Of a stretch of 53,735 nt of DNA, positions 22,548 through 32,016 are shown piece after piece; position 1 is the first letter of the stretch; every line of letters begins with the position of its first letter. The position numbers and the translations under genes are program-made. This DNA is from a bacterium (GTDB lineage: Bacteria > Babelota > Babeliae > Babelales > RVW-14): contig JAHFBQ010000001.1 of the NCBI GenBank assembly GCA_023249935.1, positions 1 to 53,735 on the forward strand, given 5' to 3'. A model generated the notes under the pieces. The model saw only the letters and a list, made by a program, of their open reading frames with translations, ran no database searches and was not told the origin of the DNA.

Positions 22548-24597
22548 TTCTCTCCTTCATGCTTTCACTAATAACCATTAAGCAGATAAACTGCACGAAG
22601 CCATCGAATCCGTCAAGCCATTCAAGCTTGCTTGCCAAAAGTTCTTCGATGTTTGGTAGCAAGTCAGCGTACAATTGATGAAGCACCTGTGGGGGTAGTG
22701 GCTTATCTAAAATGAGTTCCTGCGTGCGTAGATCATCTGCATAATTCCATTCAGGTGAGCTGCCTTCTTGGATGAGCGTTTGTAGTAATGGTTCAATTTT
22801 AACATTTGAATCGAATGTAATTTTCAATTGTACGGTAAAGGAGGCGTGAGGGTCACCTACTTCAAAGATATCTTTGGTGAAATAGTGGATGACGATGTCA
22901 GCAAATTCCTGCTGAGGTGTAATATATTTTTTTATATCTTCTGCGCGGCGACGCATTTGCTCGAGAATGCGTTCTTTGCTGTGGCCTCGTTCCCGCATGT
23001 CGCGCACAATCTTCCAATGCTGTTTAATTTCTTCTTGAGGGTCCAAATAAATCTTTATATCCACAAGTTTGCGCATTTTGGGCAAATACAATGGATGCAG
23101 CCCACTGAGTAAAATAAACTCTGTCGGTTCAATTTTGCGTGGAGCGTCAAATTTGCCTGAGTGGTGGTTGTAGTCAATGCGCCAAGCAGGCTGATTATTT
23201 TTGAGTAATAACAATTGATCTGCTTGGCGATGTAAAAAATTGGCTTTTGGGTTGAGGTGGGTTACTTCTTGCCAATGAGCATCGCCGCGTTCCCAACGAT
23301 GATCGCCATCGCCTTCAATCAAGGTTGCTCTATGCCCAAATATATTAGTGAATTGTTTCATGAGCGTGCTTTTACCGGTGCCGCTATCGCCGCTAATGCC
23401 GATGACTAAGTTTTGTTGCCGAGCATACAGTTCATTACTTTTGATACCGGTTTTGTACACAAAATAGATAACCAAAAATAAAACACTCTCGAGAAGTGTG
23501 AAAGCAATGCTAGCCAGCTTGTCATGGTGGATTTTGATATCGAGGGGGCTGCCTAAAAATAGGAGATCATTAATTCCTTTTTCATGATAGAAAAATACAA
23601 AAAATAGCAAGTAGGCAAGATTGAGTCCAAGATATAGCAACACGAGTAAGCGATTGTGCTGGTAATTGCGGATGAACAACAAGGCGACGAAGGGGAGCAT
23701 CCAGACATACCACGCCGGTGCAGGAATAATGAAAAATACCAGCAGTGCAAACGTAATGGCCAAAAAACTATCGAGGAGATCGAGATTGATTTTTTTATAG
23801 GTAAAAAATCGGCCATATAAAACGAGGAGCGCAAACAGAGGGACAAGTAGTTTTACGTAGCCAAGCTGTGCAAACACATCAAACACCATCATCTGCTTCT
23901 GGTGGGTCAATACCATGCGATAGAACCCTTCAGACATGATAAAAGGTGCAACAAAAAAGCCATACACCATTGCAGCTAAAGCACTAAACGATATCGCTGT
24001 TTTAAGACCATTGTTTTTCCATAAATAAATAGCGAGTAGAGGTCCTGCGGCTGCTACGTGAAATTTAGTTGCCAGTGCTGTGCCAAACACTGCGGCGGCC
24101 AGTAACGGGTTTTTTCTTCTGATTAGGTAGAGTGCTAAAAAGAGCAATGTAGTCGGAATGATGTCTAGCTGGGTATGAATGAATGAGGCGTAGAGGATGA
24201 TCGGTGAAAAAGAGAGAAAAAAAATGGTCTCCAATGCCTTGCCATTGCTAGATCTAAGCATGAGGTAGGTTAAGAGGCTGTCGGCGAGGAGGATTGGCAT
24301 TTTTAGGAGCAGTGCTTGTATGGCCAAAGAGGCACTAAATAAATGACCCATTTTGACAAACGATGTTAGTAGATACAGAGTTACCGGGTTGTATGGAAAT
24401 TCGATGCCGGTACCAAGTTGCCAAAAATGTTGCCATGGGTTGTCGCCATGTGTTGCAAAATGATCTACAAACGGTAAGAAAAATTTAGAAACAAATTCAG
24501 AACTAAAGATGACCAGAAAAAGAAACTTAATAGCGATACTTATGATGAATAGTAGCCGGTAATTATTAGCGCAAACACGATCCAACACTCTCTTCAT
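22537..24597 (-). CDS. Fusion of a GT-C-like membrane domain with a phosphoribulokinase/uridine-kinase-like domain
   Basis: From ATG 24597 (aaggag six bases upstream; an in-frame start at 24684 is less likely) the protein has 686 residues. Residues 1 to about 385 form a polytopic membrane domain like DUF2029 or PIG-M-type mannosyltransferases, with FPYNPVTLYLL and HTQLDIIPT. From about 395 a kinase follows: P-loop GISGDSGTGKSTL, IEGDGDHRWERGD (like the phosphoribulokinase substrate loop), YNHHSGKFDAP, SGLHPLYLP, and RDMRERGHSKE..QMRRR. About 95 further residues close the protein. A soluble kinase fused to a membrane transferase is unusual and suggests that phosphorylation and membrane transfer are coupled. 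The order kinase fusion, HAD, aldolase supports a dedicated sugar pathway. Confidence 0.8.
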   Translation of the reverse strand: MKRVLDRVCANNYRLLFIISIAIKFLFLVIFSSEFVSKFFLPFVDHFATHGDNPWQHFWQLGTGIEFPYNPVTLYLLTSFVKMGHLFSASLAIQALLLKMPILLADSLLTYLMLRSSNGKALETIFFLSFSPIILYASFIHTQLDIIPTTLLFLALYLIRRKNPLLAAAVFGTALATKFHVAAAGPLLAIYLWKNNGLKTAISFSALAAMVYGFFVAPFIMSEGFYRMVLTHQKQMMVFDVFAQLGYVKLLVPLFALLVLYGRFFTYKKINLDLLDSFLAITFALLVFFIIPAPAWYVWMLPFVALLFIRNYQHNRLLVLLYLGLNLAYLLFFVFFYHEKGINDLLFLGSPLDIKIHHDKLASIAFTLLESVLFLVIYFVYKTGIKSNELYARQQNLVIGISGDSGTGKSTLMKQFTNIFGHRATLIEGDGDHRWERGDAHWQEVTHLNPKANFLHRQADQLLLLKNNQPAWRIDYNHHSGKFDAPRKIEPTEFILLSGLHPLYLPKMRKLVDIKIYLDPQEEIKQHWKIVRDMRERGHSKERILEQMRRRAEDIKKYITPQQEFADIVIHYFTKDIFEVGDPHASFTVQLKITFDSNVKIEPLLQTLIQEGSSPEWNYADDLRTQELILDKPLPPQVLHQLYADLLPNIEELLASKLEWLDGFDGFVQFICLMVISESMKERNAR

Positions 24598-24686
24598 ACG
24601 CTCTCCTTGTGCTTTGTTGAGCCTTGAGCATACTAAGTTTGAGAGAGTATGTAACCAATCTAAATGTAAAAATTCTGGAGGCATTA

Positions 24687-26285
24687 ATGAGGCTGCAAAA
24701 GCTGCAGATGTTGTTGGGGATTTTACTTTTCGTTATTGCTATGGGTGTACTCGCACTTCCCTACTATCCTTGGGGTTTCATGCGGGATGATTATGGATTT
24801 TTAGCTCACGCCGCTGCTTATGTTCACGGCTGGTCTGAGTTTTTTAAGCCGCACAATGTTGTCGACTTCGTCTATTCATCAGCAATCAATCCGCCATTTT
24901 CTTGGAGTGGGTCTTTTTACCGGCCAATTCAATTTATTCATTTTGCTCTCGAATATCTTTTTTTTGGTACCAATGCCTATGCGTATCTGATATGGATAGT
25001 GTTTATGCATGCTGGAATAGTAGTAAGCTTATTTAGCATAGGACGTACATTTTTTTCTGCGCAGCGAGCATTTTTTGTTGCTTTGATAATTCTTCTCCAT
25101 CCGATGCTTATGTTGTGGATGGGGTGCTTTACTCAGCAAATTTACATTATTGATGTGGTTTATTTTCTGAGTATAACAGCGCTTCTGAAAAAATTTTGCG
25201 ATACCAACCATTGGCGATGGTATATGGCATCATGCTTATTGTTTTTTGTAGCTCTTTTTGCAAAAGAAACGTTGATAACTTATCCAGGGTGGGTTTTTAT
25301 AGCTCTTATATGGTATCTATTACAATGTGATCAATTAAAAAAATGGTATAACCAAGTTTTTCCTGCACTAAAAATAGCTAGTGGATACGTATTTGTAGGC
25401 ATTTTCTATCTCGCCTCAAGGTATCTGATTTTTGCGGGAGCGACTGATGGTGTGATAAAATTTTTTGGCTTCTCAAGCTGGCAGGCATTTGTTGCCAGGC
25501 AATCTGAGCGATTTTTTGATCTCGTAACCTATGTATGCAACTATCTTTATATTGGTATGGTGCCTGGAGGTAACTGGTTGCGCAAAATGGTGCTGGTTAT
25601 GTTGATTATTGGTCTTCTTGCATATCCCTTTATTCGTAAACGACAACTCCTGTTACTTTTTTTTCTTGGGTTTTCAATGCTGGCCGTAACGTGGCCAGCT
25701 TGGTTACTTTACTACCATACACGCTATGCCTATGCTGGATTGATATTTTTGTATTTCATCTTCTTGTTTGCCATTGATTTTTATTTGAATAAATTTGTGA
25801 GGCTACGTCGCATATCACCATTACTAGGATTTTGCGTAGTTGCTGTGCTTGGATGCAATGCAATCAGTATGCAACGAATAAAAAATAGTGTGCTTTCTAC
25901 GGTGACGGGAGCGGCGCGTGAACTTGCTGTCCAGGTGCATGAAACGGTGCGGCCGCTTATCTTTATAGGGTTGCCGCACTGTTGGTTTGCATCGGGAGCA
26001 GGACAACTAGTTAAACTTTTCTATCCACAAGATAAGCGGTTAGTAGATGTTGGAATTTTGCTCTTTGGTGGCGAAGAGTTTGGGCTTTTAAGCCAACATG
26101 ATGTCCGTGTTGAACGACGAGGAGATCTGGTTGATATCGGTCTTGCTGCGAATGATAACCTTAGCTTCTTGAATCACCAAAAAGAAGAACGTTTTGTGAG
26201 TATAAAACTCTCCTGGGAGTTGTTGACAGATAATGCAATCATTATCACCTGGGATTATAAGCGACACGGATTTAGGATTATTTAA
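24687..26285 (+). CDS. GT-C type polytopic membrane glycosyltransferase, paralogue 6
   Basis: Starting at ATG 24687 (tggagg five bases upstream; an earlier in-frame TTG lacks a site), the 532-residue protein shows the same family plan as the 1549-9318 genes: LPYYPWGFMRDDYGFLAH, GSFYRPIQFIHFALEYLFFGTNAY, LLHPMLMLWMGCFTQQ, LFAKETLITYP, IFIGLPHCWFASGAGQ in the C-terminal domain and IIITWDYKRHGFRII at the very end. RDDY supplies the acidic pair. It diverges from the kinase-fusion operon over 89 bases. The next gene starts one base after its stop, so the two form an operon. Confidence 0.75.
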   Translation: MRLQKLQMLLGILLFVIAMGVLALPYYPWGFMRDDYGFLAHAAAYVHGWSEFFKPHNVVDFVYSSAINPPFSWSGSFYRPIQFIHFALEYLFFGTNAYAYLIWIVFMHAGIVVSLFSIGRTFFSAQRAFFVALIILLHPMLMLWMGCFTQQIYIIDVVYFLSITALLKKFCDTNHWRWYMASCLLFFVALFAKETLITYPGWVFIALIWYLLQCDQLKKWYNQVFPALKIASGYVFVGIFYLASRYLIFAGATDGVIKFFGFSSWQAFVARQSERFFDLVTYVCNYLYIGMVPGGNWLRKMVLVMLIIGLLAYPFIRKRQLLLLFFLGFSMLAVTWPAWLLYYHTRYAYAGLIFLYFIFLFAIDFYLNKFVRLRRISPLLGFCVVAVLGCNAISMQRIKNSVLSTVTGAARELAVQVHETVRPLIFIGLPHCWFASGAGQLVKLFYPQDKRLVDVGILLFGGEEFGLLSQHDVRVERRGDLVDIGLAANDNLSFLNHQKEERFVSIKLSWELLTDNAIIITWDYKRHGFRII

Positions 26286-26286
26286 T

Positions 26287-27897
26287 ATGAATAATATAAA
26301 ACAGAGAAATATGCTGATCGTAATGGTGACGGTGTTTCTTATTGCTTCCTTAGTTGTTCTTGCACTTCCCTATACCTCCTGGGGTTTTATTACCGATGAT
26401 TTTGGGCTTGTGTGGCATAGCAGGGTTGAATCGCTGTGCGAACTGGGTAAGTTTTTTACTGAGATGGGGCTGCATACGTTTATGCAACCAATAAATTACA
26501 TGCCGTCCGAACAATCGTTTTTTGCTGTATTGTACCGTCCGTTGCTTTATGTTTTTTATGGGATTCAATATTTATTGTTTGGTTTTTCTGCCTATGGGTA
26601 CATGATAGTTTCGGCATTACTCCATGGCATCAATGCTGTTCTCGTCTGGTTAATTTTTAGAAAATATTTTTCAAAAACAATCGCCGCACTTGGTGCCGGG
26701 TACTTCTTATTTCATCTTTCAATGCTCAATTGGTTTGGTTGGGTGACAGCACAACAACATTTGTTAGCGCTGTTTTTTTCGCTGCTAGTATTTATTTGTT
26801 ATCAGTGTTTTATAGATTCTCAGCGTAAAATATACCTATTTTCGGCAATAGCCCTAGTTGCTTGCTCGTTGTTAACTCGTGAGACACTCATCGTATTGCC
26901 TGTCTGGGTAGTTTTTGCGTTGGTGTGGCATTGGCGTACGGCACAACATAAGTTTCTTCTGCTTGTTACCGCTGCATTGCCTGTTGCAGGATATTTTTGC
27001 TGGCGTATTAGTCAATTTCCCCTCAAGGCATCGAACAGTGATTTAACGTGGGTTACTCGAGGGGGCTTTGCTTTTTTCACGTTCCTTAGAGAACAGTTTT
27101 TAAATTATGTTACGTGGCTTGTTGATTTGACCAATCTTGGGTTTGTTCCCGGCGGTAATCGATTGCGCAAAGGGACGTTGATCATCATGGTAGTCATGCT
27201 GCTTGCCTACTTGTTTTGGAACTGTCGCAAGAAATCAACGGTGTTGTTTTTGCTAGCAAGTACTATTGCTTTTGCTTGGCCTTCAGTGATTCGCTTTTAT
27301 ACCTCGCGTTTTATGTACGAGGCATTACCCTTTTTTATTGCAGCAATTTTGCTGCTCATTTTTGAAAATGATATTTCATTCAGGCCGAAAGCGTTGATCT
27401 TCGGTGCTCTGATAGCATTTAATGGCATGATGTTCCCAAATTTTTTATCAGCGCGTGAAAAAACGTTGAAAGCTATTAACATTGCAGTTCACGATCTTGT
27501 CATGCAGCTACCAGAAAATTCGAAGTCGATTGTTTTTGTTGGTCTACCGTTTGGATGGTTTTGTACAAGTGTTGCTCAGGCTTGCTACATGACTGGGTTG
27601 TCAACATCGGTGCCGGTGTACTATGACAAGCAGACTTTTGTGTGGAGTGAGCTCGAGCCAGCCGGTATTTCTCCTGAGATTCAGATTCGGCGGATAAGTA
27701 AGTCGGTATTGGAGGTCACTCTTAACAAGCCTGTAATATTCGCATTTGGTGATCGTGGTACAAACTTTGGCATCAAAGAGTGGCGAGACGAAGATGATGC
27801 GACCGTGCTTCATTGGGATATGATAAACGATCGCTTTGAAACGCCAGACGTGGTAATCACCTGGGATTATGAAAAAAACTGTTTTCGGCTGCTATAA
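26287..27897 (+). CDS. GT-C type polytopic membrane glycosyltransferase, paralogue 7
   Basis: The 536-residue product (ATG 26287, one base after the previous stop) is a close tandem relative: LPYTSWGFITDDFGLVWHS, AVLYRPLLYVFYGIQYLLFG, FHLSMLNWFGWVTAQQH, LLTRETLIVLP, NLGFVPGGNRLRKGTL, and the C-terminal IVFVGLPFGWFCTSVAQ with the end strand VVITWDYEKNCFRLL. An earlier in-frame start at 26233 would overlap the upstream gene by 53 bases. It ends at 27897, exactly where murE ends on the other strand (27898), so the two genes are tail to tail with no spacer. Confidence 0.75.
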   Translation: MNNIKQRNMLIVMVTVFLIASLVVLALPYTSWGFITDDFGLVWHSRVESLCELGKFFTEMGLHTFMQPINYMPSEQSFFAVLYRPLLYVFYGIQYLLFGFSAYGYMIVSALLHGINAVLVWLIFRKYFSKTIAALGAGYFLFHLSMLNWFGWVTAQQHLLALFFSLLVFICYQCFIDSQRKIYLFSAIALVACSLLTRETLIVLPVWVVFALVWHWRTAQHKFLLLVTAALPVAGYFCWRISQFPLKASNSDLTWVTRGGFAFFTFLREQFLNYVTWLVDLTNLGFVPGGNRLRKGTLIIMVVMLLAYLFWNCRKKSTVLFLLASTIAFAWPSVIRFYTSRFMYEALPFFIAAILLLIFENDISFRPKALIFGALIAFNGMMFPNFLSAREKTLKAINIAVHDLVMQLPENSKSIVFVGLPFGWFCTSVAQACYMTGLSTSVPVYYDKQTFVWSELEPAGISPEIQIRRISKSVLEVTLNKPVIFAFGDRGTNFGIKEWRDEDDATVLHWDMINDRFETPDVVITWDYEKNCFRLL

Positions 27898-29331
27898 TTA
27901 AAATTTCTGTACCTCTTCAAAATCATCAAAGTGGTGATGGGTGGTTCCAATAATTTGATATGGCTCATGCCCCTTGCCGAGAATTGCTACGATGCTAGTA
28001 GGCGTGGTAGCAAGCGCAATGGCAGCCGCTATGGCCTGGCGGCGATCTTGAATGGTGATTGTTTTATGTTGTGCATCTGAAGGAATGTTTGCTTCGATAT
28101 CGCGTAAAATTTGCAGACGATCTTCGGTGCGTGGGTTGTCTTCAGTAATGATGATGCGATCGCCAAACTCGGCTGCTGCACGTGCCATGGAAATGCGGCG
28201 TTCTTTAGGCCGGTCGCCGCCGCAACCAAAAAGTACAACTAGATTATCAGTGAGTGGGCGCAGCATGCGCAGCACCGCTTCCACCGGTGGTCCGCTATGG
28301 GCAAAATCCACAAACACCTTTGCGCCATTTTTGAGCGTGTGCAGTTGCATGCGTCCGGGAGTGCCTGTAAAGGTATAAACTGCTTGTTTTATGCTATCTT
28401 CTTCAATACCAAGGGATTGAGCAATAAGCGCTGCCATGGCTATGTTATATGCGTAGGGGCTGCCGAAGAGGTAGCGGTTTGAAAGAACTAGGTTATCTAC
28501 CGAGATCTCTAAACCATTAATACTGTTATTGAGTATGTGCAGCTGACTAGCTGCGTCAGCTTGCTGACTGAGCGTAAGAATCTGTTCTGGTTTCAGGATT
28601 GTTCTTGCTGCTTGCTGGGCCTGTTCTCCCCATGGGTGATCAATATTGATGATAGCTTTTCCCGTTTGTTTGAGCCGGCTAAAAATGATAGCTTTTGCCT
28701 TGAGGTATTCGTCCATGGTGTGATGAAAGTCAAGATGGTCGTTTGCAAGGTTGGTAAATCCTACAGCATCAAATTCTATGCCATAAACGCGGTCTTGACT
28801 GAGTGCATGAGATGATACTTCCATGATCACAAAATCGACCTTATAGTCAACGCAGCTAGCAAAAAATGCTTGTAAAAAATCGCTGTTCGGCGTGGTGAGT
28901 GAGCTTGGAACTGTTGTATCAAGAATTTTATTTGCAACGCCGCCGACAAGGGCCGTTTTATAGCCTGTTTGTCTTAAAATATGATCAACCATATGAGTGA
29001 TTGAGCTTTTTCCCTTGGTGCCGGTGATGCCAATAAAGCGAAGTTTTTTAGTTGGGTAGCCATGTGCCGCGGCCGCTTCTAGTGCCAGAGCCTTGCGAGG
29101 ATCCGCTGTGTATACAAATTCAACGGTACTGGATTGGCGTTCGAGCGGGGCGAGCGTTGCACGGTACTGTTCCCCGGCGATGATTTTTTTTGCTCCTCTG
29201 GCAAGTGCCTCTGGGACGAAGTTAACGCCATTGGTCTTTGTGCCATCGCAGGCAACAAAAGTAGTTCCAGGAGTTATTTTTGTGGAATCACAGGTTACCG
29301 GAAGGAGAGAAAAGTCCAAGTCTGGTTTCAT
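27898..29331 (-). CDS. murE: UDP-N-acetylmuramoyl-tripeptide synthetase (meso-DAP adding)
   Basis: The 477-residue Mur ligase has DSTKITPGTTFVACDG in the N-terminal substrate domain, the ATP-binding loop GITGTKGKSS (101-110), the HALSQDRVYGI and TNLANDHLDFH central motifs, and DNPR at about residue 398. DNPR is the known mark of enzymes that add meso-diaminopimelate. It acts in the cytoplasm in peptidoglycan precursor synthesis, so the organism keeps at least part of a cell-wall pathway. It stands alone here, away from the usual mur/fts cluster, with 434 bases of non-coding DNA upstream. Confidence 0.95.
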   Translation of the reverse strand: MKPDLDFSLLPVTCDSTKITPGTTFVACDGTKTNGVNFVPEALARGAKKIIAGEQYRATLAPLERQSSTVEFVYTADPRKALALEAAAAHGYPTKKLRFIGITGTKGKSSITHMVDHILRQTGYKTALVGGVANKILDTTVPSSLTTPNSDFLQAFFASCVDYKVDFVIMEVSSHALSQDRVYGIEFDAVGFTNLANDHLDFHHTMDEYLKAKAIIFSRLKQTGKAIINIDHPWGEQAQQAARTILKPEQILTLSQQADAASQLHILNNSINGLEISVDNLVLSNRYLFGSPYAYNIAMAALIAQSLGIEEDSIKQAVYTFTGTPGRMQLHTLKNGAKVFVDFAHSGPPVEAVLRMLRPLTDNLVVLFGCGGDRPKERRISMARAAAEFGDRIIITEDNPRTEDRLQILRDIEANIPSDAQHKTITIQDRRQAIAAAIALATTPTSIVAILGKGHEPYQIIGTTHHHFDDFEEVQKF

Positions 29332-29765
29332 GGTAAAGCCCTCTGCAAGTTTTTGTGTAAGTATACAAAATTGTGTGGGATTTAAGATGTTTTTTTAACC
29401 TGTGTCGCAAAAAAAATTTTTATGTAAACATTATGCAATGCAGTGGGCCAGTCGGTGTAATTACGAGTGTATAATTTTAAGACATTGTGGGTGTATCCCC
29501 TCCTGGCAGCGCATTTCTTACCCCTGCTAAACGGTTACTAACAATGTTGTTGATAACAAAATATGAATTTATAGTAATGATGATCAGGACGTTGTTTTGC
29601 GTGATTTTCGCATATATATAATTACCAAATAGAGATACTTAATTTATGCAAAAATAGTTAGTTGATTAGCTATGAAAACTTTATATAGGTGCGTGCAGAT
29701 GGTCTTTGTGTTGATGTGGTATTTATTGTGTAAATTTTCAAAGAGAAAATGTATTTCTCGGGGGA
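29332..29765. other. 434-base intergenic region between murE and a secreted-protein gene
   Basis: AT-rich DNA between divergent genes, so it must hold promoters for both. A tataat-like hexamer at about 29469 has no good -35. I see no tRNA, no strong hairpin and no open frame worth calling. Confidence 0.5.
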
Positions 29766-30650
29766 GTGGGTGAATTGATAAAATCAAGCGGAATTTATAA
29801 AAGGGTAGGTGTTTCGTTTTTGCTATTTTTTACAACAACGATACACTGTTTTCCAGTCAACATTTTTAATTACTTCGAGATTGGATGCATGATGGAATTT
29901 GAAAATAAAGAGATGACTTCTGTGCTACCTGAAGCGCAGACAGAAGCACAAAGCGCTGCAGGGCTGGAAGAATCGGCAGAGGCGCAGGAGCTTTTGGTTG
30001 AAGATTCATTAGAATTAAATCGTCAGCGGAAGACCTTGTCGACAGAAGAATATCAGCAATTTTTAGATAATTTGTCCAAGGCAAATAAGAAGATAATCAA
30101 AGTGACGCCACTTGAAGTAGTGGAACAGCGTTTGGTCGAAGATGTGTTATTGTGTTTGTCAGAGCTGAAAAACGAAGTTTTGCAAAAACGTGATGAAGCG
30201 ATGCGTCAGAGCAAGTTTATCAAAGACAAAGTTGAATCACTTGTTACCTCTGGAAAAGTTCAAATTCATCAAGACGAGTATAAAAAGTCAGAAGAAAGTG
30301 TAATTCAGTATGCTGGATTACTCGATAATATTGTTCATGAGATTGAGAGCGAAATTAACTATTTTAGTCTTTTCATTAGTGAAGAGCTTCCTGGACAAGT
30401 AGTTGCATGGGCGACTGAGCCTGATGATTTTGCATTCTACATCAGAGAAAAAGTGCGTTTCATCAAAAAATATGCCAAAAGCATTCGTAAAGATTTAAAT
30501 ATCAGTTTCTCACGATATAACTTTGGTTTTCAGGCGCAAATCAAGCGAATTCTTCAAGTTGAAGCGTATGTCCGTTATCATGAAAATGTGCAACAACAAG
30601 CTCAAGCTCGAGCAACTACAGTTCAGTCGCAGAAGGAAGCTAAGTCTTAA
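29766..30650 (+). CDS. Secreted or membrane-tethered coiled-coil protein of unknown function
   Basis: The product is about 294 residues. The start is uncertain: GTG 29766 or TTG 29775, both near the purine-rich gggggag. An N-terminal hydrophobic stretch (VGVSFLLFFTTTIHCF) looks like a signal peptide. The mature part is highly charged, rich in Glu, Gln and Lys, and largely helical (for example EVVEQRLVEDVLLCLSELKN), and it ends with a Gln/Ala tail. I recognise no domain. Its stop overlaps the hisS stop on the other strand by three bases. Confidence 0.65.
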   Translation: MGELIKSSGIYKRVGVSFLLFFTTTIHCFPVNIFNYFEIGCMMEFENKEMTSVLPEAQTEAQSAAGLEESAEAQELLVEDSLELNRQRKTLSTEEYQQFLDNLSKANKKIIKVTPLEVVEQRLVEDVLLCLSELKNEVLQKRDEAMRQSKFIKDKVESLVTSGKVQIHQDEYKKSEESVIQYAGLLDNIVHEIESEINYFSLFISEELPGQVVAWATEPDDFAFYIREKVRFIKKYAKSIRKDLNISFSRYNFGFQAQIKRILQVEAYVRYHENVQQQAQARATTVQSQKEAKS

Positions 30651-31897
30651 TTTCCTGTCTTTAAAACTTTGATTAGATCACTTTGTTTGACCGGCGTCGA
30701 TTTGCCGGTCATCATATTTTTGAGCATAACTGTATTTGATTGTTGCTCGTTCTCACCGATGAGCAGTACCCAGCTTGCTCCAAGTTTGTTAGCTTTTTTC
30801 ATCATGTTGGTGGCTGATGCTTTATCGAGCATGATGTCGCTTGTGAGATTTTCACGGCGTAATTCATGTGCAAGCAGCAAGCCAAGTGTGTCTTGTGCTG
30901 GAGTCATTGGAATGATGACATGGAGGCGAGGTGCCATCTCAAGTGGCAACTTATCTTGAATAAGTTCAAGGAGCATGAGCACTCGTTCAAATCCTATGCC
31001 GACGCCAAAGCTTGAGTAATCTTCTGTAGCGCCAACCTCTTTGCCAAGGTGATAGCGGCCGCCGCCGCAAAAGGCGGATTGCGAGCCAAGTTGGTTGGAG
31101 GTAATTTCGAATACCGTTTTTTGATAGTAATCAAGGCCGCGCACTAAGGTGTTGTCGATGATGAAGTTGATACCAAGCACTTGTAACTGGTCTTTGAGTG
31201 TCTGCCATTCACCAGTGCAACCTTCACAGAGGTGCTGAATAATGAATGGTGCCGTTGTGTACAACTTTTGACACGCGGCGTTTTTGCAATCGAATACGCG
31301 CAGCGTGTTGGTATCTTTTCGTTTTTGGCAGGTTTCGCAGATGGTGGCTATATTGTTTTCTAAAAAACTTAGTAATGCGGCCTTATGTGCCCGTCGGTCA
31401 TCTGCGCAGCCTAAGAAATTCAATTTGATAACATAATTTTCAAGGTGGAGCGCTTTGCTAAAAAGGGTATCAAGCATCTTAAGGACATGAGCGTCGTACA
31501 TGATTGATTGCGTGCCTATTACCTCAACATTGAATTGGTGAAACTGGCGTAGGCGGCCCTTTTGTGGGCGCTCGCGGCGAAATACCGGTCCATATGAAAA
31601 CACTTTCCAGGGCAAACGCTCGACGCGGTTTTCAAAACAAGCTCGAATGGTTGAGGCGGTCATCTCTGGTCGTAGGCATACGGGCTTTTCTTGGTCCTGC
31701 GCAAAAACATACATTTCTTTGGAGACAACATCTGTTTGCTCGCCAAGAGAATGGACAAAGAGCTGGGTGTACTCAAGAATAGGGGTTTGTATGTGCGTGA
31801 AGTTGAATTGCTCAAAATGTTTTTTCGTGGTTGTTATGAAAAAGCTTTGCAGCCTCAGATCCAATATATCTTCGGTACCGGTAACACGCGTGATCAT
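30647..31897 (-). CDS. hisS: Histidyl-tRNA synthetase
   Basis: From ATG 31897 (aaggga five bases upstream; an upstream in-frame start would add 31 odd residues) the length is 416, usual for the family. Class II motifs are clear: motif 2 as FSYGPVFRRERPQKGRLRQFHQFNVE, the histidine motif VRGLDYYQKTVFEI, and motif 3 as GVGIGFERVLMLLE. The C-terminal anticodon-binding domain follows (LHVIIPMTPAQ onwards). The insert contains paired Cys (CETCQ, DCKNAAC, CEGC) that could bind a metal. It charges tRNA-His in the cytoplasm. It lies downstream of the ABC transporter operon with a gap of about 120 bases. Confidence 0.95.
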   Translation of the reverse strand: MITRVTGTEDILDLRLQSFFITTTKKHFEQFNFTHIQTPILEYTQLFVHSLGEQTDVVSKEMYVFAQDQEKPVCLRPEMTASTIRACFENRVERLPWKVFSYGPVFRRERPQKGRLRQFHQFNVEVIGTQSIMYDAHVLKMLDTLFSKALHLENYVIKLNFLGCADDRRAHKAALLSFLENNIATICETCQKRKDTNTLRVFDCKNAACQKLYTTAPFIIQHLCEGCTGEWQTLKDQLQVLGINFIIDNTLVRGLDYYQKTVFEITSNQLGSQSAFCGGGRYHLGKEVGATEDYSSFGVGIGFERVLMLLELIQDKLPLEMAPRLHVIIPMTPAQDTLGLLLAHELRRENLTSDIMLDKASATNMMKKANKLGASWVLLIGENEQQSNTVMLKNMMTGKSTPVKQSDLIKVLKTGN

Positions 31898-32016
31898 ACA
31901 AATCCCTTCATTATCACAATAAGATTTAGGAAGCATAGCATAAACTATAAAAATAGGCTTCCAATAAAGTGGGTTTTGGCTATAGATCAAAGTTTGAGCG
32001 ATTGTTCTCCGGGGTT

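Noticed and set aside
28052..28378. Plus-strand open frame within murE
   Set aside because: Antisense shadow of a well-supported gene; Ser/Arg-rich with no motifs.
29332..29765. tRNA or small RNA between murE and the next gene
   Set aside because: I found no cloverleaf or strong hairpin with a T-run.
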